A stretch of 35,521 bases of DNA, taken from NCBI GenBank assembly GCA_938082635.1, contig CALLLI010000334.1:1-35521 (forward strand). The letters are read 5' to 3'. Origin of the DNA: an uncultured Verrucomicrobiales bacterium (GTDB lineage: Bacteria; Verrucomicrobiota; Verrucomicrobiia; Verrucomicrobiales; DEV007). The translations under genes were made by a program, and so were the position numbers. How positions within the stretch are numbered: the first letter of the stretch is position 1; each line of letters starts with the position of its first letter. The notes below the pieces were generated by a model. The model was not told where the DNA came from and did not search any database. It worked only from the letters and a program-made list of their open reading frames with translations. Shown piece after piece: positions 25,695 to 33,822 of the stretch.

Positions 25695-27644
25695 TCAGGC
25701 ATCCACCAGGTCTGCCAATTTCCCGGCAAACTTCTCCCACTTCGCATTCAGAGAAGTCAGCTTCTCCTCGATTTCCGATAGTTCGCGGTTCCAATCGATC
25801 GCCGACCCGCGACTCCCGCCATACGACGATGGATCTTCTAACAGCTTCATCACTTCTTCACGTCGCGCCTCAAGCTTTAGAATCCGATCTTCAGCGTCTG
25901 CCACTTTAGCCTCAAGATCCTTTTTCCCCTTGCTGCGTTGCTGCCGCTCGAGCGCTTCTTGACGCTTCTGCTCTTTCGTCTTTCGCACCGAGCCAGCCGC
26001 TGCGGCCGGCTTCGGGCTGGCAGCCATCATCTCGGGTTGCGCTTGAGTCAGCTGGGCCTCAGCCGAAGTCGCTCCAGACTTCTCGATGTAGTAGTCGTAG
26101 CTTCCCGCATACGGAGTGAGATCCCCTGCTTCGATGTGAACGACCCGCTCACTAATGGCGCGGATAAAGTGAACGTCGTGACTGATAAAGATGAGCGCCC
26201 CTTCGTACTGCTTCAGCGCCGTGATAAGCGCGTCAATACTCGCCATGTCCAGGTGAGTAGTCGGCTCATCCATGAGAAGGAGGTTCGGAGGATCCAGCAA
26301 GAACTGCACAAGCGCTAGTCGGCTCTTCTCTCCCCCACTCAGCACAGAGACACCCTTGTGAACATCATCCCCGCTAAAGAGGAAGCAGCCTAACAACGTC
26401 CGTGCTTCTTGCTCGCTCACCCGGTGGCGGGAACCCGTGATGGTTTGCAACACCGTCCTAGAGGAATCGAGCATCTCGGTGCGATGCTGAGAGAAATAAC
26501 CGAGAGTGACGTCATTTCCCAAAGCGCGTTCGCCACTTTGAAAGGGAATCACGCCAGCAAGAATCTTGAGCAAGGTGGATTTACCAGCGCCATTCGGCCC
26601 GACTAAGACGACGCGTTCTCCACGCTCGGCACTGAAACTCAGATCCTTATACACGGTGAGATCACCGTACGCTTGGTGGATGTGTTCGAGCGCGATGACA
26701 CGTTGTGGCCCGCGTCTAGGCTGAGGAAAGCGGAAGTTTAAATTCTGATCCACCTTCGTCGGCATGGGAATGCGTTCCATGCGATCAAGTTGCTTGAGCT
26801 TACTCTGAGCTTGAGCCGCCTTGGAAGCTTTCGAGCGAAAGCGATCAATGAAGCGTTGCAGCTGCACGATCTCGCGCTGCTGATTCTGATAGGCTGACAA
26901 CTGCTGTTGATAGCGGGCCTCTTTCTCGACGAGAAACGAATCGTAATCTCCCCGATAACGATTGAGCGCGCCCTGATCAATGTCATAGACCGTCGTGACA
27001 ATATCATTTAGGAACGAGCGGTCGTGAGAGATCATCAGAATCCCGCCAGGATAGCTACGCAGGTAGCTTTGGAACCACTGCAACGACTGCAGATCCAGGT
27101 GATTCGTCGGCTCGTCTAGCATGAGCAGATCCGGCTCCATCACGAGGAGTCGTGCCAAGTGCGCCCGCATGATCCAGCCTCCACTCATTTCCCGCACTGG
27201 CCGATCGTAGTCGGACTGTCGAAAGGCCAGCCCATTAAGAATACGCTTGGCCTTGGGTTCCAAATGGAAGCCATTGAACCCTTCAAAAGCGAGCCTAGCA
27301 TCATGATACGCAGGCTCGTGGGTACGTTCTTCCGCTTCGAGCAGGATCAGGATGCGCTTCAGCTCGACCACCTCTGGTGAAATGGACGTGGCCAGATCAA
27401 GTACGGTCTCATCGCCAGCTGAGGCATGTTCCTGTGGCAAGTATCCAAGGGTGATCCGCTTGTCCAGGGTGACAGCGCCATCGTCAGGAATCTCCTCCCG
27501 AAGAATGAGCGAGAACAGCGTGGACTTGCCGGCACCATTGGGGCCGACCAAGCCGACACGTTCTTCACGATTCAACTGTAGGCTCACATTCTCGAAGAGA
27601 ATGCGGCCACCGTAGGATTTACCGACATTGGAAAGAGTGAGCAT
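25695..27644 (-). CDS. ABC-F family ATPase (YheS/Uup-like ribosome-associated)
   Basis: A 649-residue soluble protein with two ABC cassettes and no membrane segments, the ABC-F layout. Cassette 1 has Walker A GPNGAGKST (34-42), signature MSGGW (153-157) and Walker B LLMLDEPTNHLD (173-184). Cassette 2 has Walker A GPNGAGKST (349-357), LSGGEK (435-440) and LLLMDEPTTHLD (455-466). The linker at about 235-300 is the charged helical ABC-F interdomain region. A long basic coiled-coil tail covers about 560-649. ABC-F proteins bind the ribosomal E site and act in translation or antibiotic tolerance; the exact subfamily (YheS, Uup or related) needs a tree. It is likely a housekeeping gene. Its promoter must lie in 27645-27720, back-to-back with the 6S-like RNA promoter. 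Confidence 0.93.
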   Translation of the reverse strand: MLTLSNVGKSYGGRILFENVSLQLNREERVGLVGPNGAGKSTLFSLILREEIPDDGAVTLDKRITLGYLPQEHASAGDETVLDLATSISPEVVELKRILILLEAEERTHEPAYHDARLAFEGFNGFHLEPKAKRILNGLAFRQSDYDRPVREMSGGWIMRAHLARLLVMEPDLLMLDEPTNHLDLQSLQWFQSYLRSYPGGILMISHDRSFLNDIVTTVYDIDQGALNRYRGDYDSFLVEKEARYQQQLSAYQNQQREIVQLQRFIDRFRSKASKAAQAQSKLKQLDRMERIPMPTKVDQNLNFRFPQPRRGPQRVIALEHIHQAYGDLTVYKDLSFSAERGERVVLVGPNGAGKSTLLKILAGVIPFQSGERALGNDVTLGYFSQHRTEMLDSSRTVLQTITGSRHRVSEQEARTLLGCFLFSGDDVHKGVSVLSGGEKSRLALVQFLLDPPNLLLMDEPTTHLDMASIDALITALKQYEGALIFISHDVHFIRAISERVVHIEAGDLTPYAGSYDYYIEKSGATSAEAQLTQAQPEMMAASPKPAAAAGSVRKTKEQKRQEALERQQRSKGKKDLEAKVADAEDRILKLEARREEVMKLLEDPSSYGGSRGSAIDWNRELSEIEEKLTSLNAKWEKFAGKLADLVDA

Positions 27645-27723
27645 GGGAGAGCGAGCGCACGAATGTACGGCACGCCGCTACTTGGAAAGAAGAATTCGTC
27701 ACTCTACAGACAACCTTCGTCCA

Positions 27724-27751
27724 TTGACACCACAAGCGAGACGTAGATACT
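27724..27751 (+). promoter_or_regulatory. Sigma-70-type promoter for the 6S-like RNA
   Basis: A perfect -35 box TTGACA (27724-27729) is followed 16 bases later by GATACT (27746-27751), matching four of six bases of TATAAT. Transcription would begin near 27757-27760, exactly where the self-complementary RNA described next begins. This is the best promoter-like sequence seen in the window. Confidence 0.6.
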
Positions 27752-27756
27752 TGGGA

Positions 27757-27953
27757 TGACACGGACCTTCTGCAGTGTTCGACCATATGAGGTTTCGTGA
27801 GCCCGAACCGTTGTTACGTTATCGGAGGCCAAGCCAGTTAGCTGATGTCAGGCCTTCGTTGGAAGGCAGATGTTAGCTCGGCAGCCACCGCCCTAATGAG
27901 ATTGGGAACGTGAGCTCCTGCCTCGGACGGCACAGGTGGTTATTCGTGTTCTT
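27757..27953 (+). ncRNA. ssrS: Probable 6S RNA
   Basis: About 195 bases, framed by a promoter and a strong terminator, fold on paper into one long rod with a central open region, the hallmark of 6S RNA, which binds sigma-70 RNA polymerase. Pairings read from sequence: ACACG near the 5' end with CGTGT near 27945; TGTTCG with CGGACG; CGGAGGC with GCCACCG (one mismatch); GCTGATGTC with GATGTTAGC; and a terminal GCCTTC/GAAGGC hairpin with loop GTTG. The unpaired middle contains TTCGTGAGCCCGAACC on the 5' side and GGGAACGTGAGC on the 3' side. Length, shape and signals fit 6S RNA. I have not run a covariance model, so another structured RNA is possible. No open frame explains the region. Confidence 0.62.
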
Positions 27954-27987
27954 AGACACCCCGGGTTCACTCGGGGTGTCTTTCTCT
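27954..27987 (+). terminator. Strong rho-independent terminator
   Basis: AGACACCCCG (27954-27963) and CGGGGTGTCT (27972-27981) form a perfect 10-bp stem with an 8-base loop, followed by TTCTCTC. It ends the 6S-like RNA and lies about 100 bases before the prolyl isomerase start, isolating that gene from upstream transcription. Confidence 0.88.
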
Positions 27988-28083
27988 CACCCCTTCAAAT
28001 CTAACAAATTCACCGCTACAGTTACCGCTGAACCAGTATCACCACCCTGTTGCGGGAACACGCCCCATGTGTCACGATCCAGC

Positions 28084-28971
28084 ATGTCACTCACCGTCAA
28101 CGGAGAAACCATCGATCAGAGCCTGATTGATCAAGAATTCTCATCGATCAAAGCCTACTACGAAGGGCTCGCCCAAGTCTCCTGCTGTGAGCGAGACGAC
28201 GAGTTTCTCGGCTATGCCAAGGAGAACGTCATCAAGCGTGTGCTTCTCGCCCAGGAGGCTCAGAAGGAGAACATTCCTGTTCTAAAAAAGGAAGTCGATG
28301 CCGCCCTCGATAAGATGAAAGAGGAAGAAGGTGGCGAGGCTGCCTTCTACGCCCACACGGGTATTACAGAGGAAAGCGAGAAACTCTTGCGCAAGGATCT
28401 CGGAGTGAAGATCCAATTGGATAAGTTCCTCGATGATGTCTGCGGCAAGGATCCTGAGCCCGACGAAGCAGACATCCGAGCCTACTACGAGAAACATCTT
28501 GAAGACTTCATGACCGAGGAAGAAATTCGTGCTTCTCACATCTTCAAATCGCTCCGCAAGTCAGAGGAGCGAGACGAGCTCTACGGGGAACTCCGTGAAC
28601 TTCGTCGACGCGCCCAAGCCGACGAAGACTTCGATGCCCTCGCCAAGGAGCATAGTGACAAGCCTGAGGAAGAGATCGACCTCGGCTTCTTCAAGCGCGG
28701 GGAGCACATGGATGAATTCGAAACCATCGTCTTCTCGATGGATGTCGGCGAAGTCAGCCCCATCTTCAGTACGCACTGGGGCTTCCATTTAGCGAAAGTC
28801 ACTGACAGCAAGCCGCCCGCAGCTAGGGATTTCAATGAGATCAAAGAGGCTCTTCGAGAAATCATGATTCAGGAGCACCGGCAGGAGAAAGTCCAAGCGA
28901 TGGCGTCTGAACTAAGGGAGGCTGCCGAGGTCATTGAAGACATCCCCGAAACAATCCCTGCCGAGGCCTAA
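28084..28971 (+). CDS. Parvulin-type peptidyl-prolyl cis-trans isomerase (SurA/PpiC-like)
   Basis: I place the start at the ATG at 28084 (295 residues, MSLTVNGETIDQ), because the longer open frame from 27910 would run through the terminator. Residues 1-130 are a helical, highly charged SurA_N-like chaperone region. Residues 148-241 form the parvulin rotamase domain: IRASHIF, then LGFFKRGEHMDEFE, FSMDVGEVSPIF, and THWGFHLAKV. A short acidic tail follows. No signal peptide is visible from this start, so it is either cytoplasmic or has an unrecognised export signal; most SurA/PrsA relatives are exported, so this is a little odd. It probably helps protein folding. A weak AAACCC/GGGTTT hairpin follows the stop at 28972-28995. 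Confidence 0.88.
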   Translation: MSLTVNGETIDQSLIDQEFSSIKAYYEGLAQVSCCERDDEFLGYAKENVIKRVLLAQEAQKENIPVLKKEVDAALDKMKEEEGGEAAFYAHTGITEESEKLLRKDLGVKIQLDKFLDDVCGKDPEPDEADIRAYYEKHLEDFMTEEEIRASHIFKSLRKSEERDELYGELRELRRRAQADEDFDALAKEHSDKPEEEIDLGFFKRGEHMDEFETIVFSMDVGEVSPIFSTHWGFHLAKVTDSKPPAARDFNEIKEALREIMIQEHRQEKVQAMASELREAAEVIEDIPETIPAEA

Positions 28972-29070
28972 AACCCGTCTGGAATCAGGGTTTCTGGGAC
29001 TTCTACAGAAAACATTAGGGTTGCAATAATATGAACCAATGGGACCATTATTGAAATCATACTGGCTCTA

Positions 29071-29811
29071 TTGTTCTTCGGCATTTTCAGAGCTCTACCC
29101 CCGAACTGGCTTACGGCGCTTCTTTTCTTCGCGTGGTCTGGACACCTGTGTGCCACGATCACCCATGGCGACTTTAGCTCTGGCTTAACCAACTGGGCAT
29201 CCACAGGAAGCGTCTCGACAGCCGCGTCCTACACCTATTCACCCCCCCAAGGAGGCACGATCTCGCCCACCGCTGGGACTCAAGTAGTCGAATTGCTTAC
29301 GAGTGGAAACGTGAGCCGAAAGTCATTGGCTAAATTCCTCGGCACCACATCAGGCACGTTGAATTCCCTGGTCTCAGCCACCGCGACACGAGGAAGTGCC
29401 ATTCGTACGACATTCACAGGCTCCGTATCCGTGACCTTTGACTAGAACATGTGGACGCGTGACTATCCTCCCTACGACGACTTCTCCTTCGTCACTCTCA
29501 GTGGTCCCGGGATCACTGGCACCCAAGTGCAGTTACTGTCGAGTGTGACAATGTTTACAGAAGGCAATGGTACCAATGGCCCATCTAACGGCACCGGGTG
29601 GATTACCACTACTCTCAGTCTGCCAGGAGACGGTGTTTACACGATCGGATTCGGAACAATGAATGCCCGGGACAACGCGGTCACCAGCTACTTCTACGTA
29701 GACAATCTCGAAACTACCTGTATTCCAGAGCCCTCTACCGCGTTCGCCGCATTCTTCGCCATCGGCCTTGTCTGTTGGCTCCCCTATCACAGGCGTCGTC
29801 CGCACATTTAG
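29071..29811 (+). pseudogene. PEP-CTERM protein gene with in-frame amber stop
   Basis: Two open stretches in one frame, 29071-29445 and 29449-29811, are separated by a single TAG at 29443-29445. The text around it reads VTFD-stop-NMWTRDYPPYDDFSF; in related secreted proteins this position is usually FDWN, so a TGG to TAG change is likely. The N-terminus has a hydrophobic export signal (WLTALLFFAWSG, cleavage near LCA) but the likely start is TTG at 29071, with no in-frame ATG above it. The C-terminus has a complete PEP-CTERM tail: IPEPST, a hydrophobic stretch, then RRR. Without readthrough the product would lack its sorting tail and be released or degraded. Joined, it would have about 246 residues. 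Confidence 0.8.
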
Positions 29812-30058
29812 GCGACAAAGAGCTTGAGCTAGATCAAGCAAATTTCCTACCCTACAGGCCTCGTTCGTTTCACGACGAACAAGGGGTTGAATAGACCGGC
29901 AGTCCGATTGGGGGCTCTTTGCGAGAACCATTTGGGGGATCTCGTGGAGACCAGTTGGACTGCCTTTTCACGCTCTACACGATGCGATTCTGAATCTGAA
30001 CTCGCGCCAATGAATATCTTCACGAAACGCCGCTGGCTATGGATTCCGCTAGTGTTCG

Positions 30059-30083
30059 TGTAAACGCCGGACCAAAACCGGTA
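30059..30083 (+). repeat. 25-base inverted repeat, left arm
   Basis: TGTAAACGCCGG, three variable bases, then AAAACCGGTA. The reverse complement of 30338-30362 matches it at 22 of 25 positions, the three differences being the central ACC against GTG. The arms face each other across about 255 bases. They look like terminal inverted repeats of a small element, or two ends of related insertion sequences. Confidence 0.7.
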
Positions 30084-30337
30084 CAGTTTAGGGGCGCTCA
30101 AAGCCCCAGCCACATAGAACCTTTCCCCACAGAACATGGTGACGCTTGGCTGCGGAGGGTGAGGGGTCAAGTGATCCCCGAGCGACCATTCCCGAGCGCT
30201 CTGACTGCGAGAGAGCATTCTAAACCAATGAGTTGTCCGAACTCGTCATTAGGCGTGCGCCGTCGCGAGGACAGCAATTGAAGCCTCACTCGGAGCGGGC
30301 AGGCTCATGTTGTTCTGAGGGATGCGTTGGGTGGGTA

Positions 30338-30362
30338 TACCGGTTTTCACCCGGCGTTTACA
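30338..30362 (-). repeat. 25-base inverted repeat, right arm
   Basis: Reverse-complement partner of 30059-30083. It lies 80 bases beyond the C-terminal end of the integrase-core transposase remnant, so it may also be the terminal repeat of that insertion sequence. I found no matching copy on the far side of the remnant (31240-31393). Confidence 0.7.
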
Positions 30363-30441
30363 GGACACCGTAGCGATTGAAAATTAGACCGCTGCTGAGA
30401 CTTTCCTGGCGTCTTGATTTGAGTTAGATTTGGGCGTTCCT

Positions 30442-31239
30442 TTAGAGAAGTGTTTGCCAGGCCTCTAGCGCTATAGCTGTCTCTCTATCGCCGTTCTCGC
30501 GGCAGTAGTCGATCAATCGCTGACAGGGAGTCTTAAGCTCTTTCTCGTGACGTCGTATCTGGCGGTTTCCTTCCCGTCGAGTTTCGATCTGCTTGAAGGT
30601 TCTCGTGAAGCCGTTGCGCCACACGCATCATGCATCTAACAGGTTTCTAATTAATACCACAAGCAGACTCGTGCCCAAGTCGATCATAGCCGAGTAGCTG
30701 TCTCACATGGGTGGCATTCTTCTACTCAGCATGCGCCTGATTGTTCTTCCCGTAGGGCCGTGATCGCGTCATTTCAATGGGCTTCTTTCAGTTGGGCAAA
30801 TAATCATGCAAGTGATAGTTTAAGAACTCTCCTCCTCTGTCCACCCACTGAAGATGTCAATCGCTGTGAGGCTCCAAACAAAGCTCTCTCCCATGTTCCC
30901 TCCGCAGTGGGCCACCGTATCGGCCTCGATCCAGCCAGGCTCTCTGGCGCCCCAACTTTCGGCACGAACCGGCACGAGTGCTTTGATCGCTGCGTTGGCT
31001 TTTGGTGAGCGTGGTTTCCTTCGACTTTCACTAGCTTTACGATCCGCCAGCACTCAATCAATCAATCTATGCACAACTGATCTGCTGCACTTTGGCCTTT
31101 TATTCATCGATGATTTGCGACCTGGTCCTCGTTGTCGACGAAGCAACTTGATAGCATACTTCCGATCGTGGTCGGTGACCTTGCAGAACTCCGTGATCAG
31201 CTTGGTTCTGGCCTGTTCTCCCGTGTATCGCTGATAGCA
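30442..31239 (-). pseudogene. Integrase-core (rve) DDE transposase remnant, with internal deletions
   Basis: Fragments of one single-ORF transposase are readable in order on the minus strand. The N-terminal helix-turn-helix part is RYTGEQARTKLITEF, DHDRKYAIKLL (from 31239). The start of the catalytic core is PGWIEADTVAHCGGN with the first catalytic Asp, then DIFSGWTE. A fragment EFLNYHLHDYL and TRSRPYGKNNQAHAE carries the catalytic Glu region, immediately followed by a stop. The C-terminal tail is FTRTFKQIE and LKTPCQRLIDYC, ending at 30442. About 90 residues between the N-terminal part and the core are missing, and so are about 35 between GWTE and EFLN, including the second catalytic Asp. 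Several stops and frame changes follow. The element cannot be active by itself. Confidence 0.85.
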
Positions 31240-31393
31240 ATTTCACATCTTTTATAGGTATTCGTCTCGGATGGATTGACTCATGGTTCTGGCCATTCGC
31301 AATGATCTCCTCTTTTATAAGGCAACACGCGATGCTCCCCAGGTCCACGCAGTGACTGGACAAGCTCCTTTAGAGGTGTGAACCTTACCAATT

Positions 31394-33494
31394 GTGAAAT
31401 CCATTGCCACACTACTCACGGCTGCTGTGCTCGGAATGGGAGCGCTATCTACTGAAGCGGCGAACCCTCGCGCCACATTGGTTGGACTTTGGGCGATTAC
31501 TCCCCTTCCAAGTATTTCGGGTTCACAAGCCGAGGGAGCCAACTCCGTGGACGAAGTTTTGGAGCAGGGGCAACGCACACACGGTATCGATCCTTTCTCG
31601 ATAGCAGATCGTCAAACGCTACTCAGGAGGTCAAGCTTCGACTTGATTGGCTTGCCACCGACAATTGAAGAGCAAGACGCCTTCCTAAACGACACTTCTG
31701 AAGAGGCCTACGAGAAGCAGGTTGATCGGCTGTTACAGCATCCTCAACACGGCGTGCGCTACGCCCGACAATGGTTGGATGTGCTGCGCTATGCAGATGT
31801 GGACGACCGAATGCCCGTCGCCTCTATCATTCATCTATGGCGCGACTGGGTGATCCGTGCGCTCAATCGAAATATACCCTACGATGTATTTGCTAGGACC
31901 CAAATCTCCGGCTACAAGTCTCGAAAGCGTGAAGAGGTGAGCGCGACCGGGTTTCGCCGAAAGCTTCGCCCCCGTCCAGACAGTCAGTTTGCGCTGGGCT
32001 TTCTTTCGCGTGGAGCGACGATTTCTGCGGATGGCGATCATGGCTTAGCTATCGCCGCAGCCGAGACGGTGTCATCGGCGTTTCTAGGGATGACCTTGCA
32101 CTGCGCCAAGTGTCACGATCACATGTACGATCCGATCTCGCAGGACGATTACTATCGCATGAAGGCCGTCTTTGATCCGCTCGTTGTTCGCAAGATTCCA
32201 CTGTCCACCATTGAGCAAATCGTCAATCATTAAGAAAATGTCAGGATCCAAGAGGAGAAGCGAATGGCTCTTGAGAAGGAGTTCACAGCCTTAGCGGAAC
32301 CCTACCATCGCAAGCTTTACGAAGAACGCCTGGCCATGTTGCCTGAAGAGATCCAAGCAGTCATTCGCAAACCGGAGACTGATCGGTCCCCGGAAGAAGT
32401 GAAGATCGCTGACGGCTACTTTCCCGTCCACCGAATTGATTCAGGACCGCTCGGCGCTGCCATGCCGCCAAAGATTCGTAAGAAGTATGAGTAGCTCCGT
32501 AGGAAACGCGATGACATTTCGAGGCCGGACGGGTTGCCCTCTTTTCTGGCCGTGGAAGAAGATTCTAGGCGCTTGGAGCAGGCCAGCTTTGTTTTAGGCA
32601 CCGGGGATCCTGATCGTCCAGACAAGAGCCGCCCCGTGAGTCCAGGCTTTCTCTTTCAACAACAAGAGCCCACCTTCAGAGAAGGAAGACGAGAAGCCTT
32701 CGTAGATTGGCTGACATCTAAGGACAAAGGGTTGTTTGCCAGAGTTGCGGTCAATCGGATCTGGCAATGGCATTTCGGCAAGGGCCTCCACAAGACCGCA
32801 AACGACTTCGGTAGTCTCGGCGAAGAGCCCAAATTGCGTGTGCTATTAGATCAGTTGGCTGCTGATTTCATTGCGCACGATTTCGATATGAAGTGGCTCC
32901 ACAAGACCATCGTCATGTCTCAGGCCTATCGCCGTGCATCGGCTGCGAATGGTGGAGACGATACTAATGATCCTAACAACGACTACTACAGCCGCTTCCC
33001 TCTTCGGCGGCTTGAGGCCGAAGCCATTCGTGATAGCATCGTAATGTTAGCGGACCGGCTCGATCCAAGCCTCCACGGCAAGTCTTACCGAAGCCCCAAG
33101 AGCCTGGACTCATCGGTACGGCGGGCGGCCTACATGAAACGAGGTTTTCACCCGCAACGACAAGAGCTGCCCGCCTTTCTCGATACCTTCGATGCTCAAG
33201 ATGGACGCGAATCCTGTCCACAACGTGAAGAAACCGTCACCGCGCCACAGGCGTTGTAGCTGATGAATCCCCTTGGCCAATCACGCGGCCAAGGAATTTG
33301 GTAAACAGTTAGAAAAACTTGCCAAGAGCAATCTTCCGGAAAGGATTCGGCTAGGCTATCGCATGGCTCTCGGACGGGAACCTGACTCGAACGAACGCCA
33401 ACTGGCGCTGAACTACATGGAACCACATCCAAACGATTCAGAGAAATTGGCCTGGATGCTCGTGAATCTGGATGAGTTCATTTACATCCGCTAA
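31394..33494 (+). pseudogene. Second DUF1549/DUF1553 gene, broken by three stops and a frameshift
   Basis: The frame opens at GTG 31394 with a signal-like N-terminus (MKSIATLLTAAVLGMG). It lacks the N-terminal heme domain of the intact copy at 1056-4211. DUF1549 is clear (LLRRSSFDLIGLPPT, CHDHMYDPISQDDYY with the CAKCH heme-like motif). In-frame stops follow at TAA 32231-32233, TAG 32492-32494 and TAG 33257-33259, the last in TAPQAL-stop-LMN, where Gln is expected. Just after it, one extra C near 33267 shifts the frame, and the DUF1553 tail continues as ANHAAKEFGKQL to the stop at 33494 (MALGREPDSNERQLALNYM). All other DUF1553 blocks are still easy to read (NRIWQWHFGKGL, DFGSLGEEP), so decay is recent. 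It sits directly before a DUF1501 fragment, as in the intact pair. Confidence 0.9.
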
Positions 33495-33500
33495 AAACGC

Positions 33501-33738
33501 ATGACTTCCCGACGGCAATTTCTCTTTCAAGCGAGCGGGGGCTTCCTCGGCTCTGCACTCGGTGGCCTATGGACTCAGGATCGCCAAGCGATGTTCGCTC
33601 GCGGCGTGTGCCAATCGGAACCCAAGGCCCGCTCTGTCATTTATCTATTCATGTGTGGCGGTGTGAGCCAGATCGATACCTTTGATCCCAAAGACCGCCG
33701 ATTTGAAGGCAAGTTGATCGATGCCACAGGCTTTGGCG
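33501..33738 (+). pseudogene. DUF1501 gene, 5' part, interrupted by a group II intron
   Basis: Begins six bases after the broken DUF1553 gene with a Tat signal (SRRQFLFQASGG), then VIYLFMCGGVSQIDTFDPKD and GKLIDATGFG, the typical first 80 residues of a DUF1501 protein. The family continues GFGDN; here the Asp codon is cut after its first base (33738) and the following DNA is the 3' end of an intron read from the other strand. The remaining part of the gene must lie beyond the window. Because the intron is antisense to the gene, splicing of the gene's own transcript is impossible, so the gene is inactivated. Confidence 0.88.
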
Positions 33739-33740
33739 AT

Positions 33741-33773
33741 CGGGTAGGAACGGGACTCGAACCCGCTCCCCCC
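33741..33773 (-). ncRNA. Group II intron domain VI
   Basis: GGGGGGAGCGGG and CCCGTTCCTACCC pair around a TTCGAGT-type loop, with an unpaired A in CCTACCC as the likely branch point seven to eight bases before the intron end. The loop imitates a tRNA T-arm, but no other tRNA part is present. Confidence 0.7.
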
Positions 33774-33810
33774 ACACCACCGGCCATACGGAACCGTAGC
33801 ACGGCGGTTC
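33774..33810 (-). ncRNA. Group II intron domain V
   Basis: The RNA reads ACCGCC...GGTGGT as the basal stem and TACGG/CCGTA as the upper stem, separated by a bulge, the shape of the catalytic domain V. It directly follows the reverse transcriptase gene, as expected. Confidence 0.75.
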
Positions 33811-33822
33811 CGAGATGTTACA

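Larger units (their letters stand above)
29812..30441. other. Non-coding interval with inverted repeats
   Basis: No gene is supportable between the broken PEP-CTERM gene and the transposase remnant. A small GTTCGT/ACGAAC hairpin lies near 29865-29882. The main structure is the inverted repeat pair at 30059-30083 and 30338-30362. Minus-strand open frames here (for example 29847-30218) show no known motif. Confidence 0.5.

Noticed and set aside
27910-28083. N-terminal extension of the prolyl isomerase
   Set aside because: It would require translation through a 10-bp terminator hairpin, and the extension has no conserved feature. The ATG at 28084 starts the recognisable domain.
29847-30218. 123-codon minus-strand open frame between the PEP-CTERM pseudogene and the transposase remnant
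   Set aside because: It crosses the left inverted repeat and shows no domain that I can name. It may be mobile-element DNA, but coding is not supported.
33743-33773. tRNA T-arm-like sequence on the minus strand
   Set aside because: GGTTCGAGTCC resembles a T-arm, but there is no matching acceptor 5' strand, D-arm or anticodon arm upstream. It is explained by group II intron domain VI.
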